Positions 16,669 through 25,397 of a stretch of DNA of 64,000 nucleotides are shown piece after piece (within the stretch, counting starts at the first letter, position 1; each line of letters begins with the position of its first letter). The notes beneath the pieces are model-generated. The model was not told where the DNA came from. It did not search any database and worked only from the letters and a program-made list of their open reading frames with translations. This DNA is from Sulfuritalea sp. (GTDB lineage: Bacteria > Pseudomonadota > Gammaproteobacteria > Burkholderiales > Rhodocyclaceae), in NCBI GenBank assembly GCA_023700805.1, contig JAMPYF010000026.1:1-64000 (forward strand). The letters run 5' to 3'. Made by a program: the position numbers and the translations under genes.

Positions 16669-17412
16669 CTAGGAGGTGATCCTGAAAACAACGGGAACCT
16701 CGACCGTAAGCGGCCGCCCGGCCAGGGCAGCGGGCAGGGACGGCAGGGGGACGGCCTCGCGCACCATATCCAGCGCCTGCCGGTCGAGTGTGTCATGGCC
16801 GCTTGAGCTTAGCACGCGGACCCCGAGCAGGCGGCCGTCGGCCGCGAGCTCCAGTTGCAGCACGGCCGTGCCCTGCCACTGGCGCAGCAAGGCGACGCGC
16901 GGGTAGCGCTGGTGCGTGGCGACCGCGCCGGCCAGCTCGCGGCCGTAGGCGGCCAGCGCCCCCGCGTCGATCGCGGTCGGGCGCGCCGCCACTGGGGGCT
17001 GGCTGGAGCGTGGCGCCTCGATCGGCGGCGCGCCAGCCGGAGCCGGCTCGACCGCGCGCAGGACGGGGGTATCCGGCCCCGCTTCCGGGGCCGAGCTGGC
17101 AAGCACCGGCGAGCTTCGCTGCGGCGCGGGCGCGCGGCGGGCCTGAGGCTGCGTCGCGGCGGCTGGGAAAGTTGGCGCTGGCGGGACGGCGAATGTCGGA
17201 GGTTCGGGCGCAGGTGCGGCGAGCCGGATATGCAGGGCTTGCCGCGGCTCGGGCGCGTCCCTGCGGCCTTCCAGTCCGGGCAGCCAGCCCAGCGCAAAGC
17301 CATGGATCAGCACCGAGGCGAGCACGGCCGCGCCGAAAGGCCAGTCGGCCCTGGCGCCGGGCCGGGCCAGGGCGGGAAAGCTGAAGGGATATCCGAGCAC
17401 GGCGGTATTCAT
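16669..17412 (-). CDS. tonB: TonB family energy transducer
   Basis: The protein has 247 residues: an N-terminal membrane anchor (about 27-46, GAAVLASVLIHGFALGW), a long Pro/Ala-rich periplasm-spanning linker (about 60-165) and a TonB C-terminal domain (RYPRVALLRQWQGTAVLQLELAADGRLLGVRVLSSSGH). No ExbB or ExbD gene is nearby, so it must share those of another locus. It is the first gene of the run tonB, kinase, regulator, receptor. It is a dedicated TonB, most likely serving one or both receptors here, and carries an upstream copy of the TCATGA element. Confidence 0.92.
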   Translation of the reverse strand: MNTAVLGYPFSFPALARPGARADWPFGAAVLASVLIHGFALGWLPGLEGRRDAPEPRQALHIRLAAPAPEPPTFAVPPAPTFPAAATQPQARRAPAPQRSSPVLASSAPEAGPDTPVLRAVEPAPAGAPPIEAPRSSQPPVAARPTAIDAGALAAYGRELAGAVATHQRYPRVALLRQWQGTAVLQLELAADGRLLGVRVLSSSGHDTLDRQALDMVREAVPLPSLPAALAGRPLTVEVPVVFRITS

Positions 17413-17434
17413 GCCCCAAAGCTAGCGCATCCGG

Positions 17435-17457
17435 CGGCCGGGTTCCATTCCCGGCCG
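17435..17457. other. hairpin in the tonB leader
   Basis: Perfect 8-bp stem CGGCCGGG / CCCGGCCG with loop TTCCATT, 23 bases before the tonB start. It has no T-run and could affect tonB translation or mRNA stability. Confidence 0.45.
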
Positions 17458-17461
17458 GCAA

Positions 17462-17476
17462 ATCATGAAAATCATT
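17462..17476. promoter_or_regulatory. candidate operator, TCATGA element (copy 3)
   Basis: ATCATGAAAATCATT is the reverse complement of AATGATTTTCATGAT, matching copies 1 and 2 over ATGATTTTCATGA. It lies 50 bases before tonB in the divergent tonB/NosR-like gap. Confidence 0.55.
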
Positions 17477-17525
17477 ACCGGTGCGAACCAGCCCGCGGCA
17501 CGCCCGCTTGCAATGAAAAACTCCT

Positions 17526-17541
17526 TGGCCTCATCCTTGCT
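17526..17541 (+). promoter_or_regulatory. sigma-54 promoter of the NosR-like gene
   Basis: TTGGCCTC-ATCC-TTGCT has ten bases between GG and GC. The predicted start is near 17552, about 105 bases before the coding start. Confidence 0.65.
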
Positions 17542-17656
17542 TTGGATTTCGGGTTGATCCCGAAGCCGGCGCGGAAACAGATCCGACGCGGGCCGCAAAC
17601 ATGAGGAGCAGTAGTGGTACTTGACCAAGCACGCATGATCTTGCCGGCGCCGACGC

Positions 17657-19786
17657 ATGCCAACCCTGCCGACGATGCGCGGGCATAGGCTGATCCGCGC
17701 CGCCCTGGCAGGCGCAGGCCTTGTGGCCGGCTTGCTGTGCTGCCTCCCGGTGACGGCCGGCGACCTGGTTCGGGCCGATGTCGAGCGGCGCTTTCCGCCT
17801 CCCCTGCATGTCGGCGAAAAACTGCGCGACCTGCCGGCCTGGCCGCTGACCAGCGAACTCCAGCCCGACGCCGGCCCCGTCGGCTATGCCTTCGAGTCGA
17901 TCGACCTGGCGCCGATACCGGGTTTCGAGGGCACGCCGATCAACCTGCTGGTGGCGATCGATGCCGGCGGCAAGTTCATGGATGTCGAAGTCCTGCGCCA
18001 GCACGAGCCGGTGTTTCTCGGCGGTCTCGGCCCGCTGCCGCTGCAGGACTTCGTCAGGCAATACCAGGGCAAGAGCCTCAAGCAGGACATCACTGTCTCC
18101 AGCACTTATGGCAATACCCGCGCCGAGGGCGGCGGCAACCGCGTCGTGCTGGACGGCGTGGCCAAGGCCACGGCCTCGGTGCGCATCGTCAACCAGTCGG
18201 TGCTTGCCGCGTCCCTCGCCGTCGCCCGTGCCCGGCTCGGCTTTGCCGATCCCGGCAGCGGCGCGCCGGCGGCCGTACCCAAGCCGCAGCCCTTCGCAGC
18301 CATGGACCTCGCCGCCCTGATCCGCCGCGGCTACGTGCAGCGCCTGTCCCTGAGCAACGCGGATGTCGAGAAACTGTTCGCCGGCAGCGAGGGCGCCGGC
18401 AGCGACGCACAGGCACTGGACAAGCCCGACGATCTCTTCGTCGAAGTCTATGTGGCCTATCTCAATGCGCCCGGCATCGGCCGCAACCTGCTCGGCGATG
18501 CCGCCTGGGCCAGGTTCCGCAGCTATCTGACGGACGAGCGCCCGGCGTTCTGGATCGCCACGCGCGGCCGCTATGCGCTGGTCGATGAAGCTTTCGTGCC
18601 GGGCACCCCGCCGCCGCGCCTGGCGCTGCTGCAAAACGAGCTGCCGATCGAATTGCGCGACGCCAACCGCGACTACGCGCGGCTGCCCGCGCCCGGCGAA
18701 CTGACGAGCGCGCTGATCCTGACCGCGCCGGCCCATGCCGGACTCGATCCGGGGCGGCCCATGGAGTTTCGTTTCAGCGTCAGCCGCGCACGCGGCATGA
18801 TCCTGCCGGTGGTGACGCAGAAACAGATCACCCTGCGCTACACGCCGCCCGCCGAACTCTTCGACTACCCGCCCAGGCCGCTGCCGGAATGGCTGCAGGC
18901 CTGGCAGGGGCGGCTGCCCGACCTGCTGGTGATCGGCGCCGCACTGCTGCTGCTCTGCGCCGCGCTGCTGCGGCCGCGCTGGATCGCGCTGAAGCCGCGC
19001 CGCCTGTTCTGGTTCCGCAGCGGCTTTCTCGCCTTCACCCTGGCCTACATCGGCTGGTACGCGCAAGGCCAGCTGTCTATCGTGCAGATCACCGGCGCGG
19101 TCAAATCCCTGGCCGCCGGCGCCGGGCTCAAGAGTTTTCTCTACGATCCGGTTTCGCTGCTGCTGATCGCCTTCACCCTGGTCAGCCTGGCGGTCTGGGG
19201 CCGTGGCACTTTCTGCGGCTGGCTGTGCCCCTTCGGCGCCCTGCAGGAGTTCGTGGCGCAGCTCGCCGGCGCGCTGCGCCTGCCGCAATGGCACCTGCCG
19301 CCGCGGCTGGCGCGACTGCTGGCGCGCGGCCGCTATGCGATCCTGGCGCTGCTGGTCGGCAGCGCCGCGCTGGCCCCCGCCGCCGCCGAACGCATGGTGG
19401 AAATCGAACCCTTCAAGACCGCGATCACGGTCGGCTTCCAGCGCGAATGGCCCTTCCTGCTCTGGGCCGGCGGCCTGCTGCTGGCCGGCGCCTTCGTGTA
19501 CAAGTTCTTCTGCCGCTTCGTCTGCCCGCTCGGCGCGGCGCTGACCCTGGGCGGCCGCCTGCGGCGCTGGAACTGGCTGCCGCGCATCGAAGCCTGCGGC
19601 CAGCCCTGCCAGAAGTGCCGCAACACCTGCCGCTACGACGCTATCCTGCCCGGCGGCGCCATCGACTACGACGAATGTTTCGAGTGCCTCGACTGCGTCG
19701 GCATCTACCACGACATCCGGCGCTGCGGACCGCAACGGCTCCAGGCGGCCAGGGGCAGACCCGTCGAATTCAGGCGGCGCCGCTAG
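17657..19786 (+). CDS. NosR/NirI-like membrane flavo-ferredoxin
   Basis: The protein has 709 residues. A signal sequence is followed by a periplasmic FMN-binding domain (about 60-190) with a flavinylation-like motif DGVAKATAS, so FMN may be covalently bound to the Thr. A large periplasmic region and several membrane helices (about 415-435, 455-475, 500-525, 575-600, 605-630) follow. The cysteine motifs CGWLCPFG and CRFVCPLG of the NapH/NosR polyferredoxin fold are present. Two C-terminal [4Fe-4S] motifs are partly remodelled (CQKCRNTC and CFECLDC, lacking the usual final CP). True NosR feeds electrons to nitrous oxide reductase; no nos genes are here. In this locus it may link the quinone pool to periplasmic dehydrogenase maturation. 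Start choice between 17657 and 17675 is uncertain. Confidence 0.85.
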   Translation: MPTLPTMRGHRLIRAALAGAGLVAGLLCCLPVTAGDLVRADVERRFPPPLHVGEKLRDLPAWPLTSELQPDAGPVGYAFESIDLAPIPGFEGTPINLLVAIDAGGKFMDVEVLRQHEPVFLGGLGPLPLQDFVRQYQGKSLKQDITVSSTYGNTRAEGGGNRVVLDGVAKATASVRIVNQSVLAASLAVARARLGFADPGSGAPAAVPKPQPFAAMDLAALIRRGYVQRLSLSNADVEKLFAGSEGAGSDAQALDKPDDLFVEVYVAYLNAPGIGRNLLGDAAWARFRSYLTDERPAFWIATRGRYALVDEAFVPGTPPPRLALLQNELPIELRDANRDYARLPAPGELTSALILTAPAHAGLDPGRPMEFRFSVSRARGMILPVVTQKQITLRYTPPAELFDYPPRPLPEWLQAWQGRLPDLLVIGAALLLLCAALLRPRWIALKPRRLFWFRSGFLAFTLAYIGWYAQGQLSIVQITGAVKSLAAGAGLKSFLYDPVSLLLIAFTLVSLAVWGRGTFCGWLCPFGALQEFVAQLAGALRLPQWHLPPRLARLLARGRYAILALLVGSAALAPAAAERMVEIEPFKTAITVGFQREWPFLLWAGGLLLAGAFVYKFFCRFVCPLGAALTLGGRLRRWNWLPRIEACGQPCQKCRNTCRYDAILPGGAIDYDECFECLDCVGIYHDIRRCGPQRLQAARGRPVEFRRRR

Positions 19787-19793
19787 GGCGCCG

Positions 19794-20423
19794 CTAAGGA
19801 TTGGTGCCCGGGGTCCAGCGCGGCAAGGACAGGCCGCGAATGATCCCGGCGATGCCGCGCCAGAGTTTCGGCAGCAGCCAGACGATCAGCGCGACCAGCA
19901 CCAGCAGCAGGGCCAGCATCAGCCACGGATGGGCGAACATCAGCCACAGCACGGCGAGCACCGCGATGTCTTCACCGGCCGATGCGGCGATGTTGGTGAA
20001 GGGTTCCGGCGACGCGTTGATCAGGGCACGCGTGCCGGCCTTGGTGAAGTGCGTGCCGGCCGCCAGCGTGCCGCCCAGCAGCGCCATCGCGGTCTGCCAT
20101 GCCACGCCCTGGCCGCCGAACACCAGCGCGGCAAGCGCCGCACCGGCGGGAATGCGGATGAAGGTATGCACGGTGTCCCAGACCGAATCCAGCAGCGGGA
20201 TCTTGTCGGCAAAAAACTCTATCGTCAGCATCAGGCCGGCGGCGCCCAGCACCCAGGGGTGTTCGAGCAGTTGCAGGCCCGGCGGTAGCGCTATCCAGCC
20301 CAGCCTGCCGGCCAGGCCGACGACGAACAGCGCGGTGTAGAGCCGCAGCCCCGAGGCCCAGCCGAGCCCGGCGGCCAGTGCCAGGAGGCCGGCAAGGTCG
20401 AGCGGCAGATGGGCCAGGTCCAT
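19794..20423 (-). CDS. DUF4126 family membrane protein
   Basis: The protein has 209 residues, with an N-terminal DLAGLLALAAGLGWASGLRLYTALFVVGLAGRLG segment and about five membrane helices, fitting the DUF4126 family of unknown function. Small-residue-rich helices (GGTLAAGTHFTKAGTRALINASPEPFTN) with the conserved central hydrophilic turn support this. It converges on the NosR-like gene (8-base gap) and diverges from the radical SAM gene. No functional clue comes from the neighbours. Confidence 0.85.
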   Translation of the reverse strand: MDLAHLPLDLAGLLALAAGLGWASGLRLYTALFVVGLAGRLGWIALPPGLQLLEHPWVLGAAGLMLTIEFFADKIPLLDSVWDTVHTFIRIPAGAALAALVFGGQGVAWQTAMALLGGTLAAGTHFTKAGTRALINASPEPFTNIAASAGEDIAVLAVLWLMFAHPWLMLALLLVLVALIVWLLPKLWRGIAGIIRGLSLPRWTPGTNP

Positions 20424-20515
20424 GTTCTATGCTCCGTCTTCGGGAAAGCTCACACGACGCCACTATAGCTCCTGGCCGGAATTCCTCAAGCCGAGTCCGC
20501 AGGGAACTGTGCAAA

Positions 20516-20551
20516 CTGCCACAAGTATCGACAATTTGTGGCAGCCTTTTT
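20516..20551 (+). terminator. terminator-like leader hairpin upstream of the radical SAM gene
   Basis: Perfect 9-bp stem CTGCCACAA / TTGTGGCAG with an 11-base loop, then CC and five T. No plus-strand gene precedes it within 700 bases and it lies 65 bases before the next start codon, so it looks like an attenuator or regulated leader rather than an end-of-gene terminator. Confidence 0.6.
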
Positions 20552-20616
20552 CGGGCACACTTGTAAGCAATCGCGGATCTGTCCGACCAAGCCTGACCAT
20601 CCCCCGGAGACACGGC

Positions 20617-21615
20617 ATGCATGACACGCTGCACCTGCTGACCCAGACCGACTTCCCCGCCATCAGGCGGCGCGGGATCGAAACCCTGCAGCTCAACCTC
20701 GGCTACCGCTGCAACCAGAGCTGCCTGCACTGCCACGTCAATGCCGGACCGAAGCGCACCGAGGAAATGACGGCCGAAACCATCGGTGCGGTATTGGACT
20801 TCGTCGCCGTCAGCCCCGGCATCCGAACCATGGACCTGACCGGCGGCGCGCCCGAACTCAACCCGCAGTTCCGCCGCCTGGTGATCGCGGCGCGCGCGCG
20901 CGGCCTGCGCGTGATCGACCGCTGCAACCTGACCATACTCGAAGAGCCGGGCTTCGAGGACATGGCCGATTTTCTCGCCGGCCACCGGGTCGAGATCGTC
21001 GCCTCGCTGCCCTGCTACCTCGAAGAGAACGTCGACCGGCAGCGCGGCAAGGGCGTGTTCGACACCAGCCTGCGCGCGCTGAAGAAACTCAATGCGCTGG
21101 GTTACGGGCAGGAAGGCAGCGGCCTCGGCCTCAACCTGGTCTACAACCCGCAGGGGCCCAGCCTGCCGCCGCCGCAGGCCGCGCTGCAGGCCGACTACCA
21201 GCGGCATCTCGGCGAGAGTTACGGCATCGTCTTCAACGAATTGTTCACCCTGGCCAACATGCCGATCCAGCGCTTCGGCAGCACGCTGATTTCCCGGGGC
21301 CAGTTCAATGCCTACATGCAGCTGCTGCGCACGGCGCACCATGACGACAACCTCGACCAGGTGATGTGCCGCAGCCTGGTCAGCATCGACTGGCAGGGCT
21401 ATCTCTACGACTGCGACTTCAACCAGCAACTGGGCCTGGCGATTCCCGGCGCCCGCAACGGCCGCCTGCATATCACCGAGGCCGCCGCCATCGGGCTGGA
21501 GGGTCAGCCGATCCGCGTCGCCGACCACTGCTATGGCTGCACCGCCGGCCAGGGTTCGAGTTGCGGCGGCGCGCTGGGCCATGAGACGGCCGCCGCACCG
21601 AGCTGCGCCAGATGA
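20617..21615 (+). CDS. ArsS-like radical SAM/Cys-rich domain protein
   Basis: The protein has 332 residues. The radical SAM cluster motif is CNQSCLHC (C-x3-C-x2-C) near residue 30, followed by DLTGGAPELNP. A C-terminal Cys-rich region has CRSLVSIDWQGYLYDCDFNQ, CYGCTAGQGSSCGG. This is the family that includes ArsS, which joins an adenosyl group to dimethylarsenite during arsenosugar formation, and that co-occurs with SelD-linked genes. No ArsM methyltransferase is adjacent. The ATG follows CGGAGA; a longer frame to 20422 would read through the leader hairpin. Substrate (As, Se or other) is not decided by sequence alone. Confidence 0.88.
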   Translation: MHDTLHLLTQTDFPAIRRRGIETLQLNLGYRCNQSCLHCHVNAGPKRTEEMTAETIGAVLDFVAVSPGIRTMDLTGGAPELNPQFRRLVIAARARGLRVIDRCNLTILEEPGFEDMADFLAGHRVEIVASLPCYLEENVDRQRGKGVFDTSLRALKKLNALGYGQEGSGLGLNLVYNPQGPSLPPPQAALQADYQRHLGESYGIVFNELFTLANMPIQRFGSTLISRGQFNAYMQLLRTAHHDDNLDQVMCRSLVSIDWQGYLYDCDFNQQLGLAIPGARNGRLHITEAAAIGLEGQPIRVADHCYGCTAGQGSSCGGALGHETAAAPSCAR

Positions 21616-21679
21616 GGACGGCCAGGGTTTGCCCTCCCGACAGGAATTCGGAAATGCCCGGAAAGGATATGCCTTGACC

Positions 21680-22366
21680 ATGACCCAGCCGCTGCACGAC
21701 ATCGACGCCTGCGTGTTCGACGCCTACGGCACGCTGTTCGACTTCAACAGCGCAGCGAGCGCCGCCAAGGATGAACTGGGCGAGGACTGGCAGCGACTGT
21801 CCGAGCTGTGGCGCCTGAAGCAGCTGCAATACACCTGGCTGCGCGGGCTGGCCGAACATCATGCCGATTTCTGGCAGGTCACCGGCGACGCGCTGGACTT
21901 CGCGCTGGCCACACTCAACATCGATCGGCCCGGCCTGCGCGCACGCCTGATGAATCTCTACCTTCAGCTCAGCACCTATCCCGAGGTGCCGGCCATGCTG
22001 CAGGAATTGAAGCAGCGGGGCATCAAGCTCGCCATTCTGTCCAACGGCAACCCGCCGATGCTGGCCGCGGTGGTGAGCAATGCCGGACTGGAGGGCGTCT
22101 TCGATGCCGTGCTGTCGGTCGAGGAGGTCGGCGTGTACAAGCCGCACCCCCTGGTCTATGGCCTCGCCTCGCAGCGACTGGCGATCACGCCGTCGCGCAT
22201 CTGCTTCCTTTCGTCGAACGGCTGGGACGCCTATTCGGCCAAGGCCTTCGGCTTTCGCGTGATCTGGTACAACCGCTTCGGCCAGGCCGCGGAACGGATA
22301 CCGGCGACGCCGGACGGCGAGATCACCAACCTCGGCGCGCTGCCGGCCCTGCTCAGGCAGCGATAG
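21680..22366 (+). CDS. type II haloacid dehalogenase (HAD superfamily)
   Basis: The protein has 228 residues. Nucleophile Asp is in CVFDAYGTLFDF, motif II is in LAILSNGNP, the catalytic Lys region is VYKPHPLVY, and FLSSNGWDAYSAKAFGF with WYNR is typical of L-2-haloacid dehalogenases. It hydrolyses C-halogen bonds or related 2-substituted acids in the cytoplasm. AAAGGA lies 12 bases before the ATG and only 6 before an in-frame TTG at 21674, so the TTG may be the true start (two extra residues). It follows the radical SAM gene by 64 bases. Confidence 0.88.
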   Translation: MTQPLHDIDACVFDAYGTLFDFNSAASAAKDELGEDWQRLSELWRLKQLQYTWLRGLAEHHADFWQVTGDALDFALATLNIDRPGLRARLMNLYLQLSTYPEVPAMLQELKQRGIKLAILSNGNPPMLAAVVSNAGLEGVFDAVLSVEEVGVYKPHPLVYGLASQRLAITPSRICFLSSNGWDAYSAKAFGFRVIWYNRFGQAAERIPATPDGEITNLGALPALLRQR

Positions 22367-22544
22367 TCCGCTCGCACCGGCCGGCAGCTCCGAAGAATCG
22401 GCTCCGGCGGGACGGGGTGGACGCCCGATTGCCAAATGAGTATGCTGATCGAGGAGGTCGGCGGCGGGCGGCGGCAATCCGCGGCAGCCCGGCCCGACAT
22501 GCGGGCCCAGCCCACAATTGTCCGGTCAGCGCGTGATTTGGATC

Positions 22545-23816
22545 ATGGCGGAATCTGCGATAGCAAGCATCAACTTCAAGGCGGCAGCGCTTGAGTTGCT
22601 GCCCGAGGGCGCCAACTTCGAGGCCTGCCTGAGCTGCGGGCTCTGCTCCTCGGGCTGTCCGGCCTCGGGGATGGAGAACATGGATCCCCGCAAGTTCATC
22701 CGCATGGCCCTGCTCGGCATGGACGAGGAACTGTCGACCACGCCCTGGATCTGGTGCTGCACGCTGTGCAAGCGTTGCCAATACGTGTGCCCGATGAGCA
22801 TCGACGTCTCGCAGCTGGTGTTCCTCGCCCGCGGCAACTGGCCCGAAGACCGGAAGCCGTCGGGCATCGTGCGCTCCTGCCAGCTCGCCACCTCCAGCGA
22901 TTCGACCAGTGCGATGGGCATGCCGCCGGCCGACTTCGTCGCCGTGGTCGAGGAAGTACTGGAGGAAGTCCGCGCCACGCAGCCGGATTTTCAGCACCTG
23001 CAGGCGCCGATCGACAAGCGCGGCGCGCACTTCTTCGTCAACCAGAATTCCCGCGAGCCGATGAACGAGCCGGAGGAGATGGTTCCGCTGTGGAAGATCT
23101 TCGACGTCGTCGGCGCCGACTGGACCTATGCCTCGAAAGGCTGGGCGGCGGAGAATTTCTGCATGTTCTCGGGCAACGAGGACGCCTGGCGCGAGGTCGT
23201 CCGCAAACGCGTCGACGCGGTCAATCAACTCGGCTGCGAGGTCTGGCTCAACACCGAATGCGGCCACAGCTACTACTCGATGTGGCAGGGCATAGCGCGC
23301 TTCGGCCTGGAGGCCAATTTCCGCCTTGAAAGCATCGTCACTTACTACGCCCAATGGATCCGCGAAGGCAAGCTGCCGGTCGATGCGCGCTGGAATACCC
23401 AGGGCATCAAGTTCACCGTGCAGGATCCCTGCATGATCGTGCGCAAGGCCTACGGCGACGCCATCGCCGAGGACATGCGCTTCGTCGTCAGGACCCTGGT
23501 CGGCGAGGAGAACTTCGTCGACATGCAGCCCAACCGCAGCGCCAACTACTGCTGCGGCGGCGGCGGCGGCTTCCTCCAGGCCGGAATGACCGAGCAGCGG
23601 CGGGCCTACGGCAAGCGCAAGTTCGACCAGATCGCCGCCACCGGCGCCGCCTACGTCCTCACGCCCTGCCACAACTGCCATTCGCAGATGCACGACATCG
23701 GTCGCTTCTACGGCGGGCACTACGGCGTGGTCCATCTATGGACGCTGATCTGCCTCTCGCTGGGCATACTCGGCAAGAACGAGCGCATCTATCTGGGGCC
23801 GGAGCTGCGCGGCTGA
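22545..23816 (+). CDS. HdrD/GlpC-like Fe-S oxidoreductase
   Basis: The protein has 423 residues. Two N-terminal ferredoxin motifs (CLSCGLCSSGCP near 29, CTLCKRCQYVCP near 74) are followed by one CCG (cysteine-rich) module: ECGHSYY, DPCMIVRK, NYCCGGGGGF and CHNC. CCG modules bind a noncubane or [4Fe-4S] cluster that reduces disulfides or passes electrons to quinones. It lies three bases upstream of glpA, taking the place normally held by glpC in the anaerobic glycerol-3-phosphate dehydrogenase operon. It is closer in layout to HdrD/TmcB-type proteins than to typical GlpC, so it may be the electron exit of GlpAB. Ribosome site is weak; an in-frame GTG at 22533 is an alternative start. Confidence 0.85.
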   Translation: MAESAIASINFKAAALELLPEGANFEACLSCGLCSSGCPASGMENMDPRKFIRMALLGMDEELSTTPWIWCCTLCKRCQYVCPMSIDVSQLVFLARGNWPEDRKPSGIVRSCQLATSSDSTSAMGMPPADFVAVVEEVLEEVRATQPDFQHLQAPIDKRGAHFFVNQNSREPMNEPEEMVPLWKIFDVVGADWTYASKGWAAENFCMFSGNEDAWREVVRKRVDAVNQLGCEVWLNTECGHSYYSMWQGIARFGLEANFRLESIVTYYAQWIREGKLPVDARWNTQGIKFTVQDPCMIVRKAYGDAIAEDMRFVVRTLVGEENFVDMQPNRSANYCCGGGGGFLQAGMTEQRRAYGKRKFDQIAATGAAYVLTPCHNCHSQMHDIGRFYGGHYGVVHLWTLICLSLGILGKNERIYLGPELRG

Positions 23817-23819
23817 ACC

Positions 23820-25397
23820 ATGTCCTCCGACGCATCGACACTGGAAACCGAGGTCCTGATCATCGGCGGCGGCGTGACCGGCGCCGGGGTCATGCGCGAC
23901 CTCGCGCTGCGCGGCATCCACAGCCTGCTGATCGACAAGCGCGACCTGTGCGCCGGCGCCTCCGGCGGCAACCACGGCCTGCTGCATTCGGGCGCCCGCT
24001 ATGTCTCGACCGATCCCGACGCGGCGATCGAATGCCGCAAGGAAAACGCGTTGCTCAAGCGGCTTGCGCCGCAGTGCATCGAGACCGCCGGCGGCCTGTT
24101 CGTCGCGGTCGAGGGCGACGACCCGCAATTTGCCGACCGGTTTCCGGCCCTGTGCCGGCATGCCGGCATCGAGTGCGAGGAACTTGCTCCGGCCGAAGCG
24201 AGAAGGCTGGAACCCGTGCTATCGGAAAAACTGTTCAAGGCCTATCGGGTGCCGGACGCCACGATCGATCCCTTTCACCTCGCCATGCTGAATGTCGATC
24301 ACGCCCGCCTGCTCAACGGCAGCTTCTATCGCCCGCATACGGAGCTTCTGCGTTTCGAGATCGCGGCAGGGGAAATCCGCGCCGCCATCTGCCATGACCA
24401 TCTCCACCAGCGCCAGTTGACGATCCGCGCCAGGCAGTTCGTCAATGCCGGCGGCGCCTGGGCCATGAACATCGCGCGGCTGGCCGGATGCACCGACGTG
24501 CACCTGCTCTATTCCAAGGGCACCATCCTGGTCAGCAACGACCGCCTGGCGCAGCGCGTCATCAACCGGCTGCGGCCTCCCGGCGACGGCGACATCCTGG
24601 TGCCCGGCGGCACGGTTTCCCTGCTCGGCACAACCTCGACCCGGGTCGAGGACCTGGAACAGCTCGCCCCCACGGCGGAGGAAATCGATCGCAACATCCG
24701 CGAAGGCGCGGCGATGATCCCGGCGCTGGCCGGCGCCCGCTACATCCGGGCCTTTTCCCGGGTGCGGCCGCTGCTGCAAACCAGCGGGACCACGGACCGC
24801 GCCGCGACGCGCGGCTTCGCCCTGCTCGATCACGCGTCGCAAGGCATGGACAATTTCTGCACCATCACCGGCGGCAAGTTGACGACCTTCCGCCTGATGG
24901 CCGAAAAAGCTGTCGACCTCGTCGCCCGCCGCCTCGGCAACGACCGGGCCGGCCTGACAGCCACCCTACCGCTGCCCGACGACGCAGCCAGCAGCTGGGC
25001 CGATCCCGCGGCCGCACAGAAGCGCTGGCACCACGACCGCGATCCCGACGACATGATTCTCTGCGAATGCGAAATGGTGCCGCAGTCGGCGATCGAGCAG
25101 GTCTTCGCCAACTCGCCGGACATCGAAAAGGAGCGGACCATCGAATTGATCGCGCTGCGTACGCGGGCCGGCAAAGGCCCCTGCCAGGGGTCCTTCTGCG
25201 GCATCCGCATCGGCTCCTATCTCTACGACAGTGGCTACTACCGCGACGCGACCGGCCTGGCCCATATGCGCGACTTTCTCGACGAACGCTTCAAGGGCCA
25301 GCGCAGCGTGATCTGGGGGCCGCAGGCGGCGCAGATGGAACTGGCGGAAGCCCTGCACTGCGGGCTGCTCGGCCTCGACACGCTGGAGGACGAGTGA
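23820..25397 (+). CDS. glpA: anaerobic glycerol-3-phosphate dehydrogenase subunit A
   Basis: The protein has 525 residues. An N-terminal FAD-binding motif (LIIGGGVTGAGVMRDLALRG) is followed by the SGGNHGLLHSGARYV substrate/flavin region. A C-terminal BFD-like [2Fe-2S] domain has Cys in CECEM and GPCQGSFCG. This domain organisation identifies GlpA rather than aerobic GlpD. It oxidises sn-glycerol-3-phosphate to dihydroxyacetone phosphate at the inner membrane face, passing electrons through GlpB and the Fe-S partner. It is followed by glpB with a one-base overlap (TGATG). Confidence 0.92.
   Translation: MSSDASTLETEVLIIGGGVTGAGVMRDLALRGIHSLLIDKRDLCAGASGGNHGLLHSGARYVSTDPDAAIECRKENALLKRLAPQCIETAGGLFVAVEGDDPQFADRFPALCRHAGIECEELAPAEARRLEPVLSEKLFKAYRVPDATIDPFHLAMLNVDHARLLNGSFYRPHTELLRFEIAAGEIRAAICHDHLHQRQLTIRARQFVNAGGAWAMNIARLAGCTDVHLLYSKGTILVSNDRLAQRVINRLRPPGDGDILVPGGTVSLLGTTSTRVEDLEQLAPTAEEIDRNIREGAAMIPALAGARYIRAFSRVRPLLQTSGTTDRAATRGFALLDHASQGMDNFCTITGGKLTTFRLMAEKAVDLVARRLGNDRAGLTATLPLPDDAASSWADPAAAQKRWHHDRDPDDMILCECEMVPQSAIEQVFANSPDIEKERTIELIALRTRAGKGPCQGSFCGIRIGSYLYDSGYYRDATGLAHMRDFLDERFKGQRSVIWGPQAAQMELAEALHCGLLGLDTLEDE

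Noticed and set aside
17657-19786. nitrous oxide reductase regulator nosR
   Set aside because: No nosZ, nosD or nosF is nearby and the C-terminal ferredoxin motifs are altered, so only NosR-like is claimed.
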